Below are positions 23,551 through 31,758 of a stretch of 64,000 bases of DNA, in pieces (position 1 is the first letter of the stretch; the number at the start of each line of letters is the position of its first letter). The notes under the pieces were generated by a model that had not been told where the DNA came from, did not search any database, and was given only the letters and a program-made list of their open reading frames with translations. The position numbers and the translations under genes were made by a program. Source of the DNA: Hyphomicrobiales bacterium (lineage in GTDB: Bacteria; Pseudomonadota; Alphaproteobacteria; Rhizobiales; Rhizobiaceae); contig UBQX01000001.1 in NCBI GenBank assembly GCA_900467685.1, forward strand, positions 1 to 64,000, read 5' to 3'.

Positions 23551-25185
23551 TCACATCCTCAGAAATGCGGAGAAGTCGGCGCGGAGGTTTCCGCCGCCAT
23601 CGATGCCGACGAAATCGGTCAGGCTTTGCTGTGTCGGCCTGGGCACGCCGTTTGACCCGATACCGACGGCACCGCCGTCCTGGACGCTGGCAAAGACGGC
23701 CAGTGCGCCGGCGATCGCGGTGTCGCCATGGCGCTCGTGCCCATCCTGGCCTTCGGTCCTGCTATTGTCGGGGATCTTCGCGACGCCTTTATCCATCTGT
23801 AGCAGCCTGTAGTCGGCGCGGATATCGTCATCCATGGGAAGCTCGAATATGCCGTCTTCAAAAGCCGATTTAAGGCGCGGCATATTCGCGATATACCAGC
23901 TCGCCGAGAGCTGCACTTCCGTGATCATCGAGACGCCGAATTTCTGCCGGGCCTGCTCGGCAAGATAGGCACCATTGCCACGCGCATCGAGCGCGCCATG
24001 CGAGAAGCGAGGCAGCCGTGTCACGAGGTAATTCAAGATGCGCCACTGGCTCGTGAACGGTACATCTCGCAGTTCCAGGATGAACGGCGTCGCCAGCGAC
24101 TGATCCGGACGGATCTGCAGCGGATGAATGCAGGTCAAGTCGCCCTTGCGGCCAAAGTCCTCGCCGAAGCAGGAACGCCAGCGCGGATTAAGCTGCAGCA
24201 GCAGCGGATGCAGCTTGTCTTCGCAGAACTTGTCGACCTCGGCGTTGCGAAGCTCTTCCGGCCAATCGACGAAGCCTTTCGGCGGATGCCAACGAACGAC
24301 GGGAATGTCCTGCTTCTGTCTCGCCATGATCAACGGCAGCGAAAGGTAGCTGCCCGAGCTGGCCGATGGGATGCAGCGCAGTTCCTCGTCGGCGCCCGAC
24401 GAATAGAACTTGTAGATCTTGGCGCGCCATTCGGCCTCTGCCTCCGGCGACCAGGTCTTTCCGGTGACAAAGCAGATGCGCTGATAGAGGCCGGCCTGCA
24501 GCGCCTGGTCGAAGGTGATCTTCACATGGGCGTATGGAAGCTTGCCGGCGAGGATCTGCTGAATCTGCTCATTGAAGGTATTGTCGAAACCGTTGTGCGT
24601 CGAGCAGACAACGACCTGGCCGCCCCACATCAGGAATGCCAGCGCTGCCTTGAGCAGCTCGGCGAGATTATCGACGAAGGCCGCCTCGTCAATCATGACG
24701 ACACCCTGCTTGCCGCGAAGCGTGCGAGGCGCCGACGAAAGGCCGATGATTTCGAAGCCCGAGGCAAACCGAATCCGGAAAGCTTGGATCGACTTCGTGC
24801 CTTCCGTCGTCTCGTCGTCGAAGAGGAATTCCTCTGCCTCGGAGGAAGCGATCGAATAGGCCTTGGCCCACATGGCACAGGCGTCGATGAACTCGCGCGT
24901 CATGTCCTGGGCATAGGAGATGTACATGACATCCATGCCGCCGGCCTTCTTCTGGCGCGCGGCCTTCAGGACAGCATAGGCGGCAAATCCCCAGGTAAGG
25001 CCGATGCGTCGCGACTTCTCGATGAAAAGCACTTCGATGCCGGCCGTTTCAAGCAGCTGCACGACATGGCTCTGATAGTCGAGCAGCGCCTTCGGGAGCC
25101 CGAGCTTGGCCACGAGATCGGGCATGATGGCAACCGCCGATCGGCGCGCCTCCGCCCATTCTGTCGCAGTCAGCTCCAGGCTCAT
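23551..25185 (-). CDS. Terminase large subunit (Mu gp28-like)
   Basis: 544 residues. The ATPase domain has an atypical Walker A (EKSRRIGLTWG), Walker B VVMIDEAAFVD and a coupling motif near VVCSTHNGFDN. The C-terminal nuclease domain includes FGEDFGRKGDLT and DARGNGAYL, with acidic residues for metal binding. It cuts and packages DNA, in Mu-like phages by headful from the integrated copy. It overlaps the gp27-like gene by four bases. Confidence 0.92.
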   Translation of the reverse strand: MSLELTATEWAEARRSAVAIMPDLVAKLGLPKALLDYQSHVVQLLETAGIEVLFIEKSRRIGLTWGFAAYAVLKAARQKKAGGMDVMYISYAQDMTREFIDACAMWAKAYSIASSEAEEFLFDDETTEGTKSIQAFRIRFASGFEIIGLSSAPRTLRGKQGVVMIDEAAFVDNLAELLKAALAFLMWGGQVVVCSTHNGFDNTFNEQIQQILAGKLPYAHVKITFDQALQAGLYQRICFVTGKTWSPEAEAEWRAKIYKFYSSGADEELRCIPSASSGSYLSLPLIMARQKQDIPVVRWHPPKGFVDWPEELRNAEVDKFCEDKLHPLLLQLNPRWRSCFGEDFGRKGDLTCIHPLQIRPDQSLATPFILELRDVPFTSQWRILNYLVTRLPRFSHGALDARGNGAYLAEQARQKFGVSMITEVQLSASWYIANMPRLKSAFEDGIFELPMDDDIRADYRLLQMDKGVAKIPDNSRTEGQDGHERHGDTAIAGALAVFASVQDGGAVGIGSNGVPRPTQQSLTDFVGIDGGGNLRADFSAFLRM

Positions 25186-25769
25186 TTTTTCACGCCCAGG
25201 ATCTCGGTCAGGATCTGATCCGCCGTCTCGGCCGTCATGCCGCGCTGCTTGGCAACTGCGCTGACTGCTTCCTTCGCCTTCGCCTCAAATTCGGCCTGCA
25301 CCTTCTGCCGGCGCTGGGTCGAGATGTTTTGTGCGTTGAGCGCCGACCGCAGGGCGTCGGCGAGTTCCTTGATGCCCTTCGTATCGAGCTTGCCGCGTTT
25401 GGCGCTCATCATCGTGAAGATGACCGACTTGATCGCTTCGACTGCGACCAGCGTAAGGTTGTCGCTTTCCTCCGGATCGAACGTCTCGGCGATCGCCGCG
25501 GCCATTTCGCGGGTCTCGTTCAACTCCCTCGTCATGGCATCGAGGCCAAGCGAATAGCGATTGAAGGATGAGAAGGACGGCACGACGAAATCCAGCTCGC
25601 CACGGCTATCCGCCATCGCCTCGTTCAGCTTGTCAGAAAACTCCTGGTAGATTTCGAGCTGGGTGCGGCTGGTGTCCTGCAGCTCGCCGGCCGCCCAGGT
25701 CACGATATGGTTGACCTCGGGCGGAAGGCGCTGGATGGAACTGAGGCGACCGCGTCCTTTACGAGCCAT
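25182..25769 (-). CDS. DUF3486 protein (Mu gp27-like, small terminase position)
   Basis: 195 residues from MARKGRGRLSSIQRLP. That opening, together with SSFNRYSL, marks the DUF3486 family. The rest is helical with a basic coiled coil. It precedes the large terminase and probably acts as the DNA-recognition subunit. The start was set at 25769 because the longer frame runs through the previous gene. Confidence 0.88.
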   Translation of the reverse strand: MARKGRGRLSSIQRLPPEVNHIVTWAAGELQDTSRTQLEIYQEFSDKLNEAMADSRGELDFVVPSFSSFNRYSLGLDAMTRELNETREMAAAIAETFDPEESDNLTLVAVEAIKSVIFTMMSAKRGKLDTKGIKELADALRSALNAQNISTQRRQKVQAEFEAKAKEAVSAVAKQRGMTAETADQILTEILGVKK

Positions 25770-25773
25770 CTGA

Positions 25774-26073
25774 TCACCTGTCGAGCGAAGGGCGGCTGAT
25801 GCCGTCGATGACGGATCGACGCTCGACATGGTCGAGCCCGGCCTGTTTCAGCGTGGCGATCATGACAGTGCCGGCCTCCGTGATGGAAACCGCGCCCAGC
25901 TCGCCGAGCTTGCGCAGCTGCGTGCGGACCCACTCGCGCGAACGGTTGTGGCCGAATTTCTCCAGCACCTTCACGAGGATCGTTTCGTTGAGGCTGGCAT
26001 TCGTCTGCATGGCCAGCTCTTTCAGAATGACGAGACGCGCGTCTTCAGCCAGGTAGTTCTCGAAATCGCTCAT
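25774..26073 (-). CDS. Mu gp26-like winged-helix protein
   Basis: 99 residues: LAEDARLVILKELAMQTNAS, then NRSREWVRTQLRKLGELGAV. This is the typical form of the gp26-like proteins found upstream of gp27 in Mu relatives, with a predicted winged helix. It probably serves in packaging or late regulation. It overlaps the 26070..26426 gene by four bases. Confidence 0.8.
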   Translation of the reverse strand: MSDFENYLAEDARLVILKELAMQTNASLNETILVKVLEKFGHNRSREWVRTQLRKLGELGAVSITEAGTVMIATLKQAGLDHVERRSVIDGISRPSLDR

Positions 26074-26426
26074 CGATCGCCTCGTTCACTTCCGTTCTTC
26101 AACAGGAATTCTTCCACGCGAACGACCGTTCGCGACATGGATGTCATTTTCTCTTCGAAGCGGCCGAAACTTCCCTTCATCTCCGAGATCGCCAGCTTCA
26201 GTTCGACGAGGGCCTCTGCATCAGGCATGTGCTTCATATCGGCCTCGATCTTGCCGAGGCGCTTGTCGGTCTCTGTCGCCAGCTTGTTCACGTTCTCGGT
26301 CAGCTTTTCGAGAGCGGTGGTATTCTGCGCAGCTCGCTTGGTCAGAAATGCATAAACCGCTGCGAGCACAGCCATCCCTGTCGAGATAACGGATAGCCAG
26401 TCTTTCATGAGGGAGAGATCGATCAT
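26070..26426 (-). CDS. DUF2730 protein (Mu gp25-like), membrane-anchored coiled coil
   Basis: 118 residues: an N-terminal transmembrane segment (VISTGMAVLAAVYAFL), then a coiled coil with NTTALEKLTENVNKLATETD, and an ending VRVEEFLL. This matches the DUF2730 family between the lysis and terminase genes of Mu-like phages. Function is unknown. Confidence 0.82.
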   Translation of the reverse strand: MIDLSLMKDWLSVISTGMAVLAAVYAFLTKRAAQNTTALEKLTENVNKLATETDKRLGKIEADMKHMPDAEALVELKLAISEMKGSFGRFEEKMTSMSRTVVRVEEFLLKNGSERGDR

Positions 26427-26644
26427 CTGTGGTACTTCTCCGCCTCAATATGGCTCTGGCATTCGATGCAGCGCCGGGCCGCCGGCATGGCGACGCGACG
26501 CTTCGGCTCGATCGGTCGGCCGCAGTCGATGCAATCCGCCGTTCCCGAGGTTTTCAGGCTGGCACGCGCCTCGGCGATCATGCGGGCGTTCTCTGCCTCG
26601 ACGTAGTGCGCTGCGCGCTCGATCTGGTCGCAACGCTCCATCAT
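26423..26644 (-). CDS. DksA/TraR family C4 zinc-finger protein
   Basis: 73 residues with CIDCGRPIEPKRR and RRCIECQ, a C-x2-C-x17-C-x2-C finger of the TraR/DksA type. Short members act directly on RNA polymerase, as TraR does, and are frequent next to lysis genes in Mu-like phages. It overlaps both neighbours by four bases. Confidence 0.88.
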   Translation of the reverse strand: MMERCDQIERAAHYVEAENARMIAEARASLKTSGTADCIDCGRPIEPKRRVAMPAARRCIECQSHIEAEKYHR

Positions 26645-26928
26645 TTGGAAGCTCCCCTGATTGCGGCCACGGCGGCATGCTTCTGGACGAAACAGGCTTT
26701 CGCGGCCGAGCGATCAACATTCCAGAAGTCGATAGCCTCCTGCTGCTTCAGGTCACGATCGCGCGGCGGGTCGCTCAGCTGCGGATCGGGCGCGGCGGCA
26801 ACGGGCGGTAGATCGGGAGCGACATAGACCGTGCGCACGGTGATCTCCGGCTTCGGGTTATCAGCGGATGAGCAGGCGGCTATGGGCAGCATCGATGCCG
26901 CAAGAGCTGCCATTCGGTAGGCTTTCAT
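26641..26928 (-). CDS. Outer-membrane spanin lipoprotein (Rz1-like)
   Basis: 95 residues with a lipoprotein signal MKAYRMAALAASMLPIAAC ending in a lipobox, then a Pro-rich stretch (PDLPPVAAAPDPQLSDPP), as in Rz1 proteins. The start at 26928 lies inside the Rz-like gene in another frame (68-base overlap), the usual Rz/Rz1 layout. It should pair with the 26861..27244 product to fuse the membranes at lysis. Confidence 0.82.
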   Translation of the reverse strand: MKAYRMAALAASMLPIAACSSADNPKPEITVRTVYVAPDLPPVAAAPDPQLSDPPRDRDLKQQEAIDFWNVDRSAAKACFVQKHAAVAAIRGASK

Positions 26929-27244
26929 TGTCTTTCCTCGCTGCCGCCCTGTCTCTCTCGATCTCGGCGATCTTGTCTGTGGCTTCGGCCTGCACCTGGA
27001 CGATCGCCCGCGTCTGGGCCGCGATCCTGGCATTAGCCTCGGAATTGGATTTGGCGATCTGCACCTCGTACTCGGCGCGGACGGCGGCCTTCGCCTGGCT
27101 CACCGCCAGCTCTGTGACCGACTTAAAGTTCTCGGATGCCTTGAAGATGAGACTTGCCGCCCCGATCATAAGACCGCCGGCGGCGAGAAGGACGAGGGCA
27201 AGAGCAAGAGCCTTGCCGGATATTCCGGCGAACAGTGCGCTCAT
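26861..27244 (-). CDS. Inner-membrane spanin (Rz-like)
   Basis: 127 residues: an N-terminal transmembrane segment (ALALALVLLAAGGLMIGAAS), then a long periplasmic coiled coil rich in Ala, Glu and Arg (AKSNSEANARIAAQTRAIVQ). This is the i-spanin layout. It overlaps the lipoprotein gene and follows a holin candidate. Confidence 0.8.
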   Translation of the reverse strand: MSALFAGISGKALALALVLLAAGGLMIGAASLIFKASENFKSVTELAVSQAKAAVRAEYEVQIAKSNSEANARIAAQTRAIVQVQAEATDKIAEIERDRAAARKDNESLPNGSSCGIDAAHSRLLIR

Positions 27245-27534
27245 GTCTGGCCCCCGTCTGTTACGGCTTCCGGGGTCGCCGGTCCCGGCTGGTCTCGGGC
27301 CAAAGGGCCGTGCTTGAGCTGGGTGCGCATATCCAACGATCCAAAGCCGCGATGGACGCCCAGAAGGGCAACGATAAGCGCGAAGGCGAGAGGGACGACG
27401 ATCGACGCAAACGCGATCGCTTTTTCCGATTCACGGAAGCCGGCAGCATAGGCCAGCATGTAGATCAGCCCCCAGGCAGCAACGAGGGAGCCGTAGATCA
27501 TTCGTTTCGAGGCGGAGTAACGCGGCTTTTCCAT
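27241..27534 (-). CDS. Two-TM membrane protein, holin candidate
   Basis: 97 residues with two hydrophobic segments (SLVAAWGLIYMLAYAAGF and ASIVVPLAFALIVALLGV) and a polar tail. Size, topology and place between endolysin and spanins fit a class II holin, but no family motif confirms it. Confidence 0.65.
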   Translation of the reverse strand: MEKPRYSASKRMIYGSLVAAWGLIYMLAYAAGFRESEKAIAFASIVVPLAFALIVALLGVHRGFGSLDMRTQLKHGPLARDQPGPATPEAVTDGGQT

Positions 27535-27644
27535 CAGTGCAGGCTCGCCACCACGGTTCCAAGGCCGATGCCGGCGAGCACACTCAGCGCCTCAAGTGCA
27601 ATGAAGCCGCAGATCAGCAGGGCAATGGAGCGGAGCTTTTCCAT
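27534..27644 (-). CDS. Tiny single-TM protein in the lysis cassette
   Basis: 36 residues: MEKLRSIALLICGFIALEAL then a Gly-rich hydrophobic end (VLAGIGLGTVVASLH). It overlaps the endolysin stop and the next ATG by a base each, so it is embedded in the operon. It could be a pinholin, antiholin or holin partner. Confidence 0.6.
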   Translation of the reverse strand: MEKLRSIALLICGFIALEALSVLAGIGLGTVVASLH

Positions 27645-28468
27645 CAGGCAGCCGCTCCAATCAGCGCGCCCTTGATGACAGCCGCAGTCTTCTGGCCGAC
27701 GATACCATCGGCAACCAGGCCCTGCTTTTTCTGGAACGCGATAACCGCGCCCTCGGTGCCGGCGCCGAAATCCTCGTCGATCGCCAGCGTGTAATAGCCG
27801 AGCTTCTGCAGCTGCTCCTGCAGGTCGCCAACAGCTTCGCCGTTCATGCCACGCCGCAGCACAGGTGCGTTCTGGTTCGCGGCGATGATGTCTCCCTGCG
27901 CCGCGATGAAAATGCCCTTGGCGCGAACGAGCTTGGCGGCCCGATCGGCATAGCCATTGTAACCGCCATTCACGATCTTGGTGACAGCACGCAGATCGTC
28001 GCGATCGGCGACGACGTTAAGAGACTTGACGGTCCAGAACCAGATCGCCGACCAGGATGCCCATTCCTTGTCGTCGAGCAGATCAGGCTGCGTTTCGAAG
28101 TCGGGTGACCCGGTGATGACCGTTCGCATCCAGGCGGTGAAATTCCGGTAGTTGGCGCGGCCGGTGACCATGATGAGGCCACGACCCTTGAACTTCACGC
28201 CATCGCCGGGGCGAACATTGCCGAGATCCGCGCGCCCCTCATAGGCGCGGCCGGAAGCATATTCTTCGAGCGCATTGAAGCTGTCGCTCTCGTGCGCGCA
28301 CTGTGCGAGAAAATGCGAGATCCGCAGCGGTGTGTTGATCTCGAAACGCTCCATCAGCCAGGGCAAGTTGTCGTCGATCATATCGACGTGCAGCTTTGCC
28401 TGGGCGGAATTCACGCCGCCAATCGCAAGCAGCGTGGCAGCGGTGACGAGCGCGGTGAGCTTGGCCAT
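27644..28468 (-). CDS. Endolysin: GH19 chitinase-like muramidase with peptidoglycan-binding domain
   Basis: 274 residues. A hydrophobic N-terminus (LTALVTAATLLAIGGVNSAQA) can act as a signal or release-type anchor. The GH19 domain has the catalytic Glu region FLAQCAHESDSFNALEEY and the GRGLIMVTGRANYR motif. The C-terminal ~70 residues are a peptidoglycan-binding type 1 domain (LRRGMNGEAVGDLQEQLQKL). It cleaves the wall at lysis. It is the first gene after the operator-like dyad at 28543..28566. Confidence 0.9.
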   Translation of the reverse strand: MAKLTALVTAATLLAIGGVNSAQAKLHVDMIDDNLPWLMERFEINTPLRISHFLAQCAHESDSFNALEEYASGRAYEGRADLGNVRPGDGVKFKGRGLIMVTGRANYRNFTAWMRTVITGSPDFETQPDLLDDKEWASWSAIWFWTVKSLNVVADRDDLRAVTKIVNGGYNGYADRAAKLVRAKGIFIAAQGDIIAANQNAPVLRRGMNGEAVGDLQEQLQKLGYYTLAIDEDFGAGTEGAVIAFQKKQGLVADGIVGQKTAAVIKGALIGAAA

Positions 28469-28542
28469 GGATTACCCTCGAAACAAAACAGGCCTGAAGG
28501 CCTTGAAGTTGAGGGCATCATGTCTGGTTCGCGCGGCAGATT

Positions 28543-28566
28543 TGACCCAGAACGATTTGCGGGTCA
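28543..28566 (-). promoter_or_regulatory. Late-operator-like dyad before the lysis operon
   Basis: TGACCC (28543..28548), spacer AGAACGATTTGC, GGGTCA (28561..28566): a perfect 6-bp dyad with the same 12-base spacing and 11 of 12 spacer bases as the site at 20153..20176. It overlaps the stop of the Mor-like gene and lies about 75 bases upstream of the endolysin ATG, where Mu has P(lys). It is probably the binding site of the late activator. Confidence 0.75.
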
Positions 28567-28926
28567 GTCGCCGAACGAGAAGCTGAGCTGATTTTGGGGA
28601 GCTGGGCCGAGCCAGTTGCGGACCGTCACATCGGTCACGTGAAGCTTGCGCGCGATCTGCACGACGCTCCACTTCTTCTTATAGCGGAAATACGCAGCAA
28701 GAAAAGGCTTGGCTGTATGAACACGGCAGGGACCGGAGCCGATCCGCTGTGCAAGCTTGATGGCGGCCTCTGCTCCGACAAGCTCGGCGACCTGGGAACG
28801 CTCCTGCGGACGCGTCGAGAGGTAGACTTCCGTCCCGCCGAAGGCCAGAAGAAACTCGACCGCGATATCGAGGCCGAGCGCATCAACATAGGGCTGCACC
28901 TGGGCAGTGATGCGAAACCCGCTCAT
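28564..28926 (-). CDS. Mor/C-like late transcription activator
   Basis: 120 residues. FLLAFGGTEVYLS matches the GG-x2-x-Y-hydrophobic dimerisation region of Mor proteins, and KWSVVQIARKLHVTDVTVRNWL is a C-terminal helix-turn-helix. Its place at the end of the early region, just before the lysis genes, is that of Mu mor/C. It presumably activates the dyad promoters at 28543 and 20153. The start is the ATG overlapping the previous stop; the longer frame runs through other genes. Confidence 0.75.
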   Translation of the reverse strand: MSGFRITAQVQPYVDALGLDIAVEFLLAFGGTEVYLSTRPQERSQVAELVGAEAAIKLAQRIGSGPCRVHTAKPFLAAYFRYKKKWSVVQIARKLHVTDVTVRNWLGPAPQNQLSFSFGD

Positions 28927-29129
28927 CGCTGCCTCCTGTCGAGCGCCGGCCGATCGAGATCCCGCTCGGACGCGAAGATACCGGCCGTCGTGGAATGCAG
29001 CAGATGTTCGATCCCGACGCGCTTGCGGCTTTGCGGCGGCAGCTTCTTCAGCTCTTCCAAAAGCCATTCGCGGCGCTCTTGAAGCACCTTCAAACGGGCT
29101 TTTTCGAAGAGAGGAAGAAGCGCGCCCAT
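28923..29129 (-). CDS. Small basic helical early protein
   Basis: 68 residues, mainly a charged helix (ARLKVLQERREWLLEELKKL) with a basic end. Overlaps the Mor-like start by four bases. Function is not recognised. Confidence 0.6.
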   Translation of the reverse strand: MGALLPLFEKARLKVLQERREWLLEELKKLPPQSRKRVGIEHLLHSTTAGIFASERDLDRPALDRRQR

Positions 29130-29323
29130 CAGTGATCGCGCTCCAGGTCAGCAAGTTCGGCCATTTCGAGCGCCAGCTCGGCAAGGCGGTGCGCCGTGGC
29201 AAGAGGGCCGACGACGACCGAAAGCGCGGCAGCAGCCTCCGCCAGTTCATTTTGGCGGGTCGCGACCTTGTTTTCGGCCGTCTCGATCAGCTTTCGGAGA
29301 CTCGAGATGTCTGGCTCAGCCAT
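29129..29323 (-). CDS. Small coiled-coil early protein
   Basis: 64 residues from MAEPDISSLRKLIETAENK, predicted to be a single Ala/Glu-rich helix. The start at 29323 was chosen to limit overlap with the preceding gene to eight bases. Function is unknown. Confidence 0.58.
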   Translation of the reverse strand: MAEPDISSLRKLIETAENKVATRQNELAEAAAALSVVVGPLATAHRLAELALEMAELADLERDH

Positions 29324-29555
29324 GACGACCGCTCCTCGTCGAACGTTCGGCATTCTTCACCGTGACAACAGTTTCTTCCCGCAAGACAAACTTGACGCCA
29401 TCCGCAATGACGCCGGACGCGCCATAGCGAACACCGGTCTCAACGGCGGCTCTAATCTCCGCTCGGATTGCTTCGATGTCGACGCCGTGCCGGCGCTGCA
29501 TGAATCGCAAGACTGCATGATCGGAAACGATGGGGTAACGTCCAGTTTCCTTCAT
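29316..29555 (-). CDS. Small early protein, unknown
   Basis: 79 residues; VSDHAVLRFMQRRHGVDIEA followed by VKFVLREETVVTVK has the form of short phage proteins beside gemA. The H-x4-RF-x-R pattern resembles BrnT/RelE-like toxin folds only weakly. It overlaps gemA by four bases. Confidence 0.6.
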   Translation of the reverse strand: MKETGRYPIVSDHAVLRFMQRRHGVDIEAIRAEIRAAVETGVRYGASGVIADGVKFVLREETVVTVKNAERSTRSGRHG

Positions 29556-30187
29556 CGCACACCTGACTTCTTGGCGGCGCGGATGCGGGTTCCCAGCTCA
29601 TTCATGACGACGATCCATGCGCGATCGGAAGCCGGAACAATCCCACCGTTGATGAATGTGACCTCGGGCCAGAAATGCTCAGGTTTTTTCCGATGGAGCT
29701 TATTCCACTGTGCGAAGGCGATCCGGAAGCCGTCTAGGCTATAATGCAGCGGCTGTGCCGCGTAGACGGTCCAGTCTACGCCTCCCTCGCGGGTTAGAAT
29801 GGCCTTGAGCGCTTCGATCGCCTTGCGCGCATCTTCCACGTCGCGGCAAAACCGAACGGCATCGAGGCCGGTCTGGCGCTTCACAAAGGCTTCAAGAGCC
29901 GCGTCGTCGCGGCTCCTGAAAATCCCCAAGTTCCATCCGGCAATCCAGAGTGCCTGGAGCTTGCCGGCGAACCGGCCGGAGAGTTTCAGCCGGCCGTTTC
30001 CGCGGCGGTCCGCCTTCGGCTTGAAACCCTCCGACCGGAAGACGTTCAGCACCCTCTGACGCTCGGCCTCGGTCATGTCCCTGGTCGATGTCTTGCCGGT
30101 GATGTTGGCAAGCTTCGCGCGATAGGTGTCCTCGTCCAGGCCGAGGTCGCGCTTGGCGACGTGGATGGCTGCGATGGATGAGGTCAT
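29552..30187 (-). CDS. gemA: GemA family regulatory protein (Mu gp16-like)
   Basis: 211 residues from MTSSIAAIHVAKRDLGLDED. The phrase DEDTYRAKLANITGKTSTRDM, with the repeated helix region LWIAGWNLGIFRSRDDAALE, is the clear signature of the gp16/GemA family. In Mu, GemA alters host gene expression and DNA supercoiling. The start overlaps the stop of the preceding small gene by four bases. Confidence 0.9.
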   Translation of the reverse strand: MTSSIAAIHVAKRDLGLDEDTYRAKLANITGKTSTRDMTEAERQRVLNVFRSEGFKPKADRRGNGRLKLSGRFAGKLQALWIAGWNLGIFRSRDDAALEAFVKRQTGLDAVRFCRDVEDARKAIEALKAILTREGGVDWTVYAAQPLHYSLDGFRIAFAQWNKLHRKKPEHFWPEVTFINGGIVPASDRAWIVVMNELGTRIRAAKKSGVR

Positions 30188-30381
30188 AGGCCTCGCCTTT
30201 CCAAAGCTTGGTCGATCTGTGCGGCAAGGCGCGTGAGGCTGACATCGGTCATCGCGATGGCCTTGCCGTTCGGATAGGTGATCCGGGCGAACTGCTCGCC
30301 CTGGCACTCGGTGACCTCGTGGCCACTCTCCGTGTATTCCTGGACGAGCATCTGCAGGATTTTTGCTTCTCGCTCGGTCAT
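30184..30381 (-). CDS. Small early protein, unknown
   Basis: 65 residues from MTEREAKILQMLVQEYTESG, a small alpha/beta protein with FARITYPNGKAIAM in the middle. Overlaps both neighbours by four bases. No family recognised. Confidence 0.6.
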   Translation of the reverse strand: MTEREAKILQMLVQEYTESGHEVTECQGEQFARITYPNGKAIAMTDVSLTRLAAQIDQALERRGL

Positions 30382-30617
30382 GCCGCCACCGCCTTTCCGC
30401 CCAGCGCAAGCTGCGTGAGCAGCGACGCCTGGACGTTGGAGCCGCGCGGGCAAGGATCGCTGGCGACGATTGCCTCAACGCGGGCCGAGACCGCGAAGAC
30501 GGAGCCACATTCGTAGCGGCGCAGCTCGTTGGAGCGCTGGCCGCGAAACAGGTTGGCGCCACAAACCGGGCACTTCTTTTCCTTGGCGAGCTGCAGTTTC
30601 AGGAGATCGTTTTTCAT
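30378..30617 (-). CDS. Small zinc-ribbon-like early protein
   Basis: 79 residues. CPVCGANLF and a later YECG and DPCPRG give four Cys ligands in a zinc-ribbon-like layout (C-x2-C, C, C). The rest is Ala/Ser-rich. Overlaps both neighbours by four bases. Confidence 0.6.
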   Translation of the reverse strand: MKNDLLKLQLAKEKKCPVCGANLFRGQRSNELRRYECGSVFAVSARVEAIVASDPCPRGSNVQASLLTQLALGGKAVAA

Positions 30618-31456
30618 GCTGCACCTGCCTTTGTATCGAAGTGGCTCAGCAGCACGTTCTTCAGCTGCAACTTCTTTGAACTGTAGGGAAGAGCAAGGCG
30701 GATTCGGCGCTTTGTTTCAGCCTGTATGTCTTCGATGGATTTCCAGATATCGAAGTCCTCTAGCACCGTGTGCGCATCGGCCTTCTTCAGGATCTCGGGC
30801 GCTTCACAGAGGGCTTCCAGGAGTGGGCATAATACCGGCCCGTCCCAAATTTCAGCGACGTCGCGATATCCCTCGGCGGCGAGGATCACGCGCAGCGCGG
30901 CCGTGACCTTTTCCCGGCTATAGGTCTCAACGATCTTGCGGAACTGGTTGGGGCTGTAAATGCAACCGGCCTTCCGATCCTTATAGGACGGCGTCGATGT
31001 AACGAGCTTTGCGCCAGCATCCCTGGCCGCGCCGTCCGCTTGCTGCGCCCACGGTTCTCCGGCTGCGACAGCCGCTTTCAGGATTTGCCAAGACGTGACC
31101 TTGGTCACCTTGCCGTTGACGGCGGAGAAAGCTTCCGCTTGCTCCTGAACGCTCATCTGAACGATCTGGCACGGCACCTTTTCGAAGCCGCAAATGGCTG
31201 CGGCATGGGTGCGATGCTGTCCGTCGATGATGGCGAAGCGTCCGCCCTCGATCGGTGCACAAAAGACGGGTGAAAAGCGCGACCATTTGAAATCGGCCGC
31301 GATCGAGCGGATCGCCGTCCAGTTCTTCGGCTTCAGTTCGCGCTGGTACGTGTCATCGACAACCAGTCTCCGAATTTCGATCCATTCCAGCATGGGCGCC
31401 GGGCCCGGATCGAGACCGGGCGGGCGGTCATTGGGAACAATCAGGATCTCGCGCAT
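30614..31456 (-). CDS. ParB/Srx-type nuclease-fold early protein
   Basis: 280 residues. MLEWIEIRRLVVDDTYQREL and FAIIDGQHRTHAAAICGF are the ParB N-terminal-domain signature, with the catalytic-like DGQHR in place of GERR. C-terminal helices end KKLQLKNVLLSHFDTKAGAA. Such proteins bind CTP or act as DNases; which applies here cannot be told. It is the second ParB-like protein of the phage. The ATG at 31456 overlaps the previous stop; a GTG one codon upstream is possible. Confidence 0.78.
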   Translation of the reverse strand: MREILIVPNDRPPGLDPGPAPMLEWIEIRRLVVDDTYQRELKPKNWTAIRSIAADFKWSRFSPVFCAPIEGGRFAIIDGQHRTHAAAICGFEKVPCQIVQMSVQEQAEAFSAVNGKVTKVTSWQILKAAVAAGEPWAQQADGAARDAGAKLVTSTPSYKDRKAGCIYSPNQFRKIVETYSREKVTAALRVILAAEGYRDVAEIWDGPVLCPLLEALCEAPEILKKADAHTVLEDFDIWKSIEDIQAETKRRIRLALPYSSKKLQLKNVLLSHFDTKAGAA

Positions 31457-31758
31457 CACGCACCTGCCGTTTCTTCAGCGACCTGCTTGCGCGCTTTGCG
31501 CAGCCAGGCAGTGATCAAACCGGATATCCCGGCCGTGCAGCTCGTCTTGATCCCCGCCAGGGTCATGATGTGGGGATCGCCGGCGCGGTGGTTAGCGCGA
31601 TGATCGCGCGCAAGATCTGCCATCAGGTTCCGATAGGCGTTCTCGCGATCGTTGACGCGATCGATGATGCCCTTTCTGTTGGCAGGATCCTGGAAGGCGA
31701 TTTCGATCTCGCCGGCGCGGGTGTCGATGATGTCAATGAGTTTGGCGAGGCTGGTCAT
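31456..31758 (-). CDS. Small early protein, unknown
   Basis: 100 residues from MTSLAKLIDIIDTRAGEIEI, helical, ending VAEETAGA. One of five genes in a row that share the AGA-type ending and the same junction DNA. The segment MADLARDHRANHRAGDPH is basic. No family recognised. Confidence 0.6.
   Translation of the reverse strand: MTSLAKLIDIIDTRAGEIEIAFQDPANRKGIIDRVNDRENAYRNLMADLARDHRANHRAGDPHIMTLAGIKTSCTAGISGLITAWLRKARKQVAEETAGA

Noticed and set aside
29316-29555. BrnT/RelE-like toxin
   Set aside because: The similarity is a short His/Arg pattern only; no paired antitoxin and no full fold motif.
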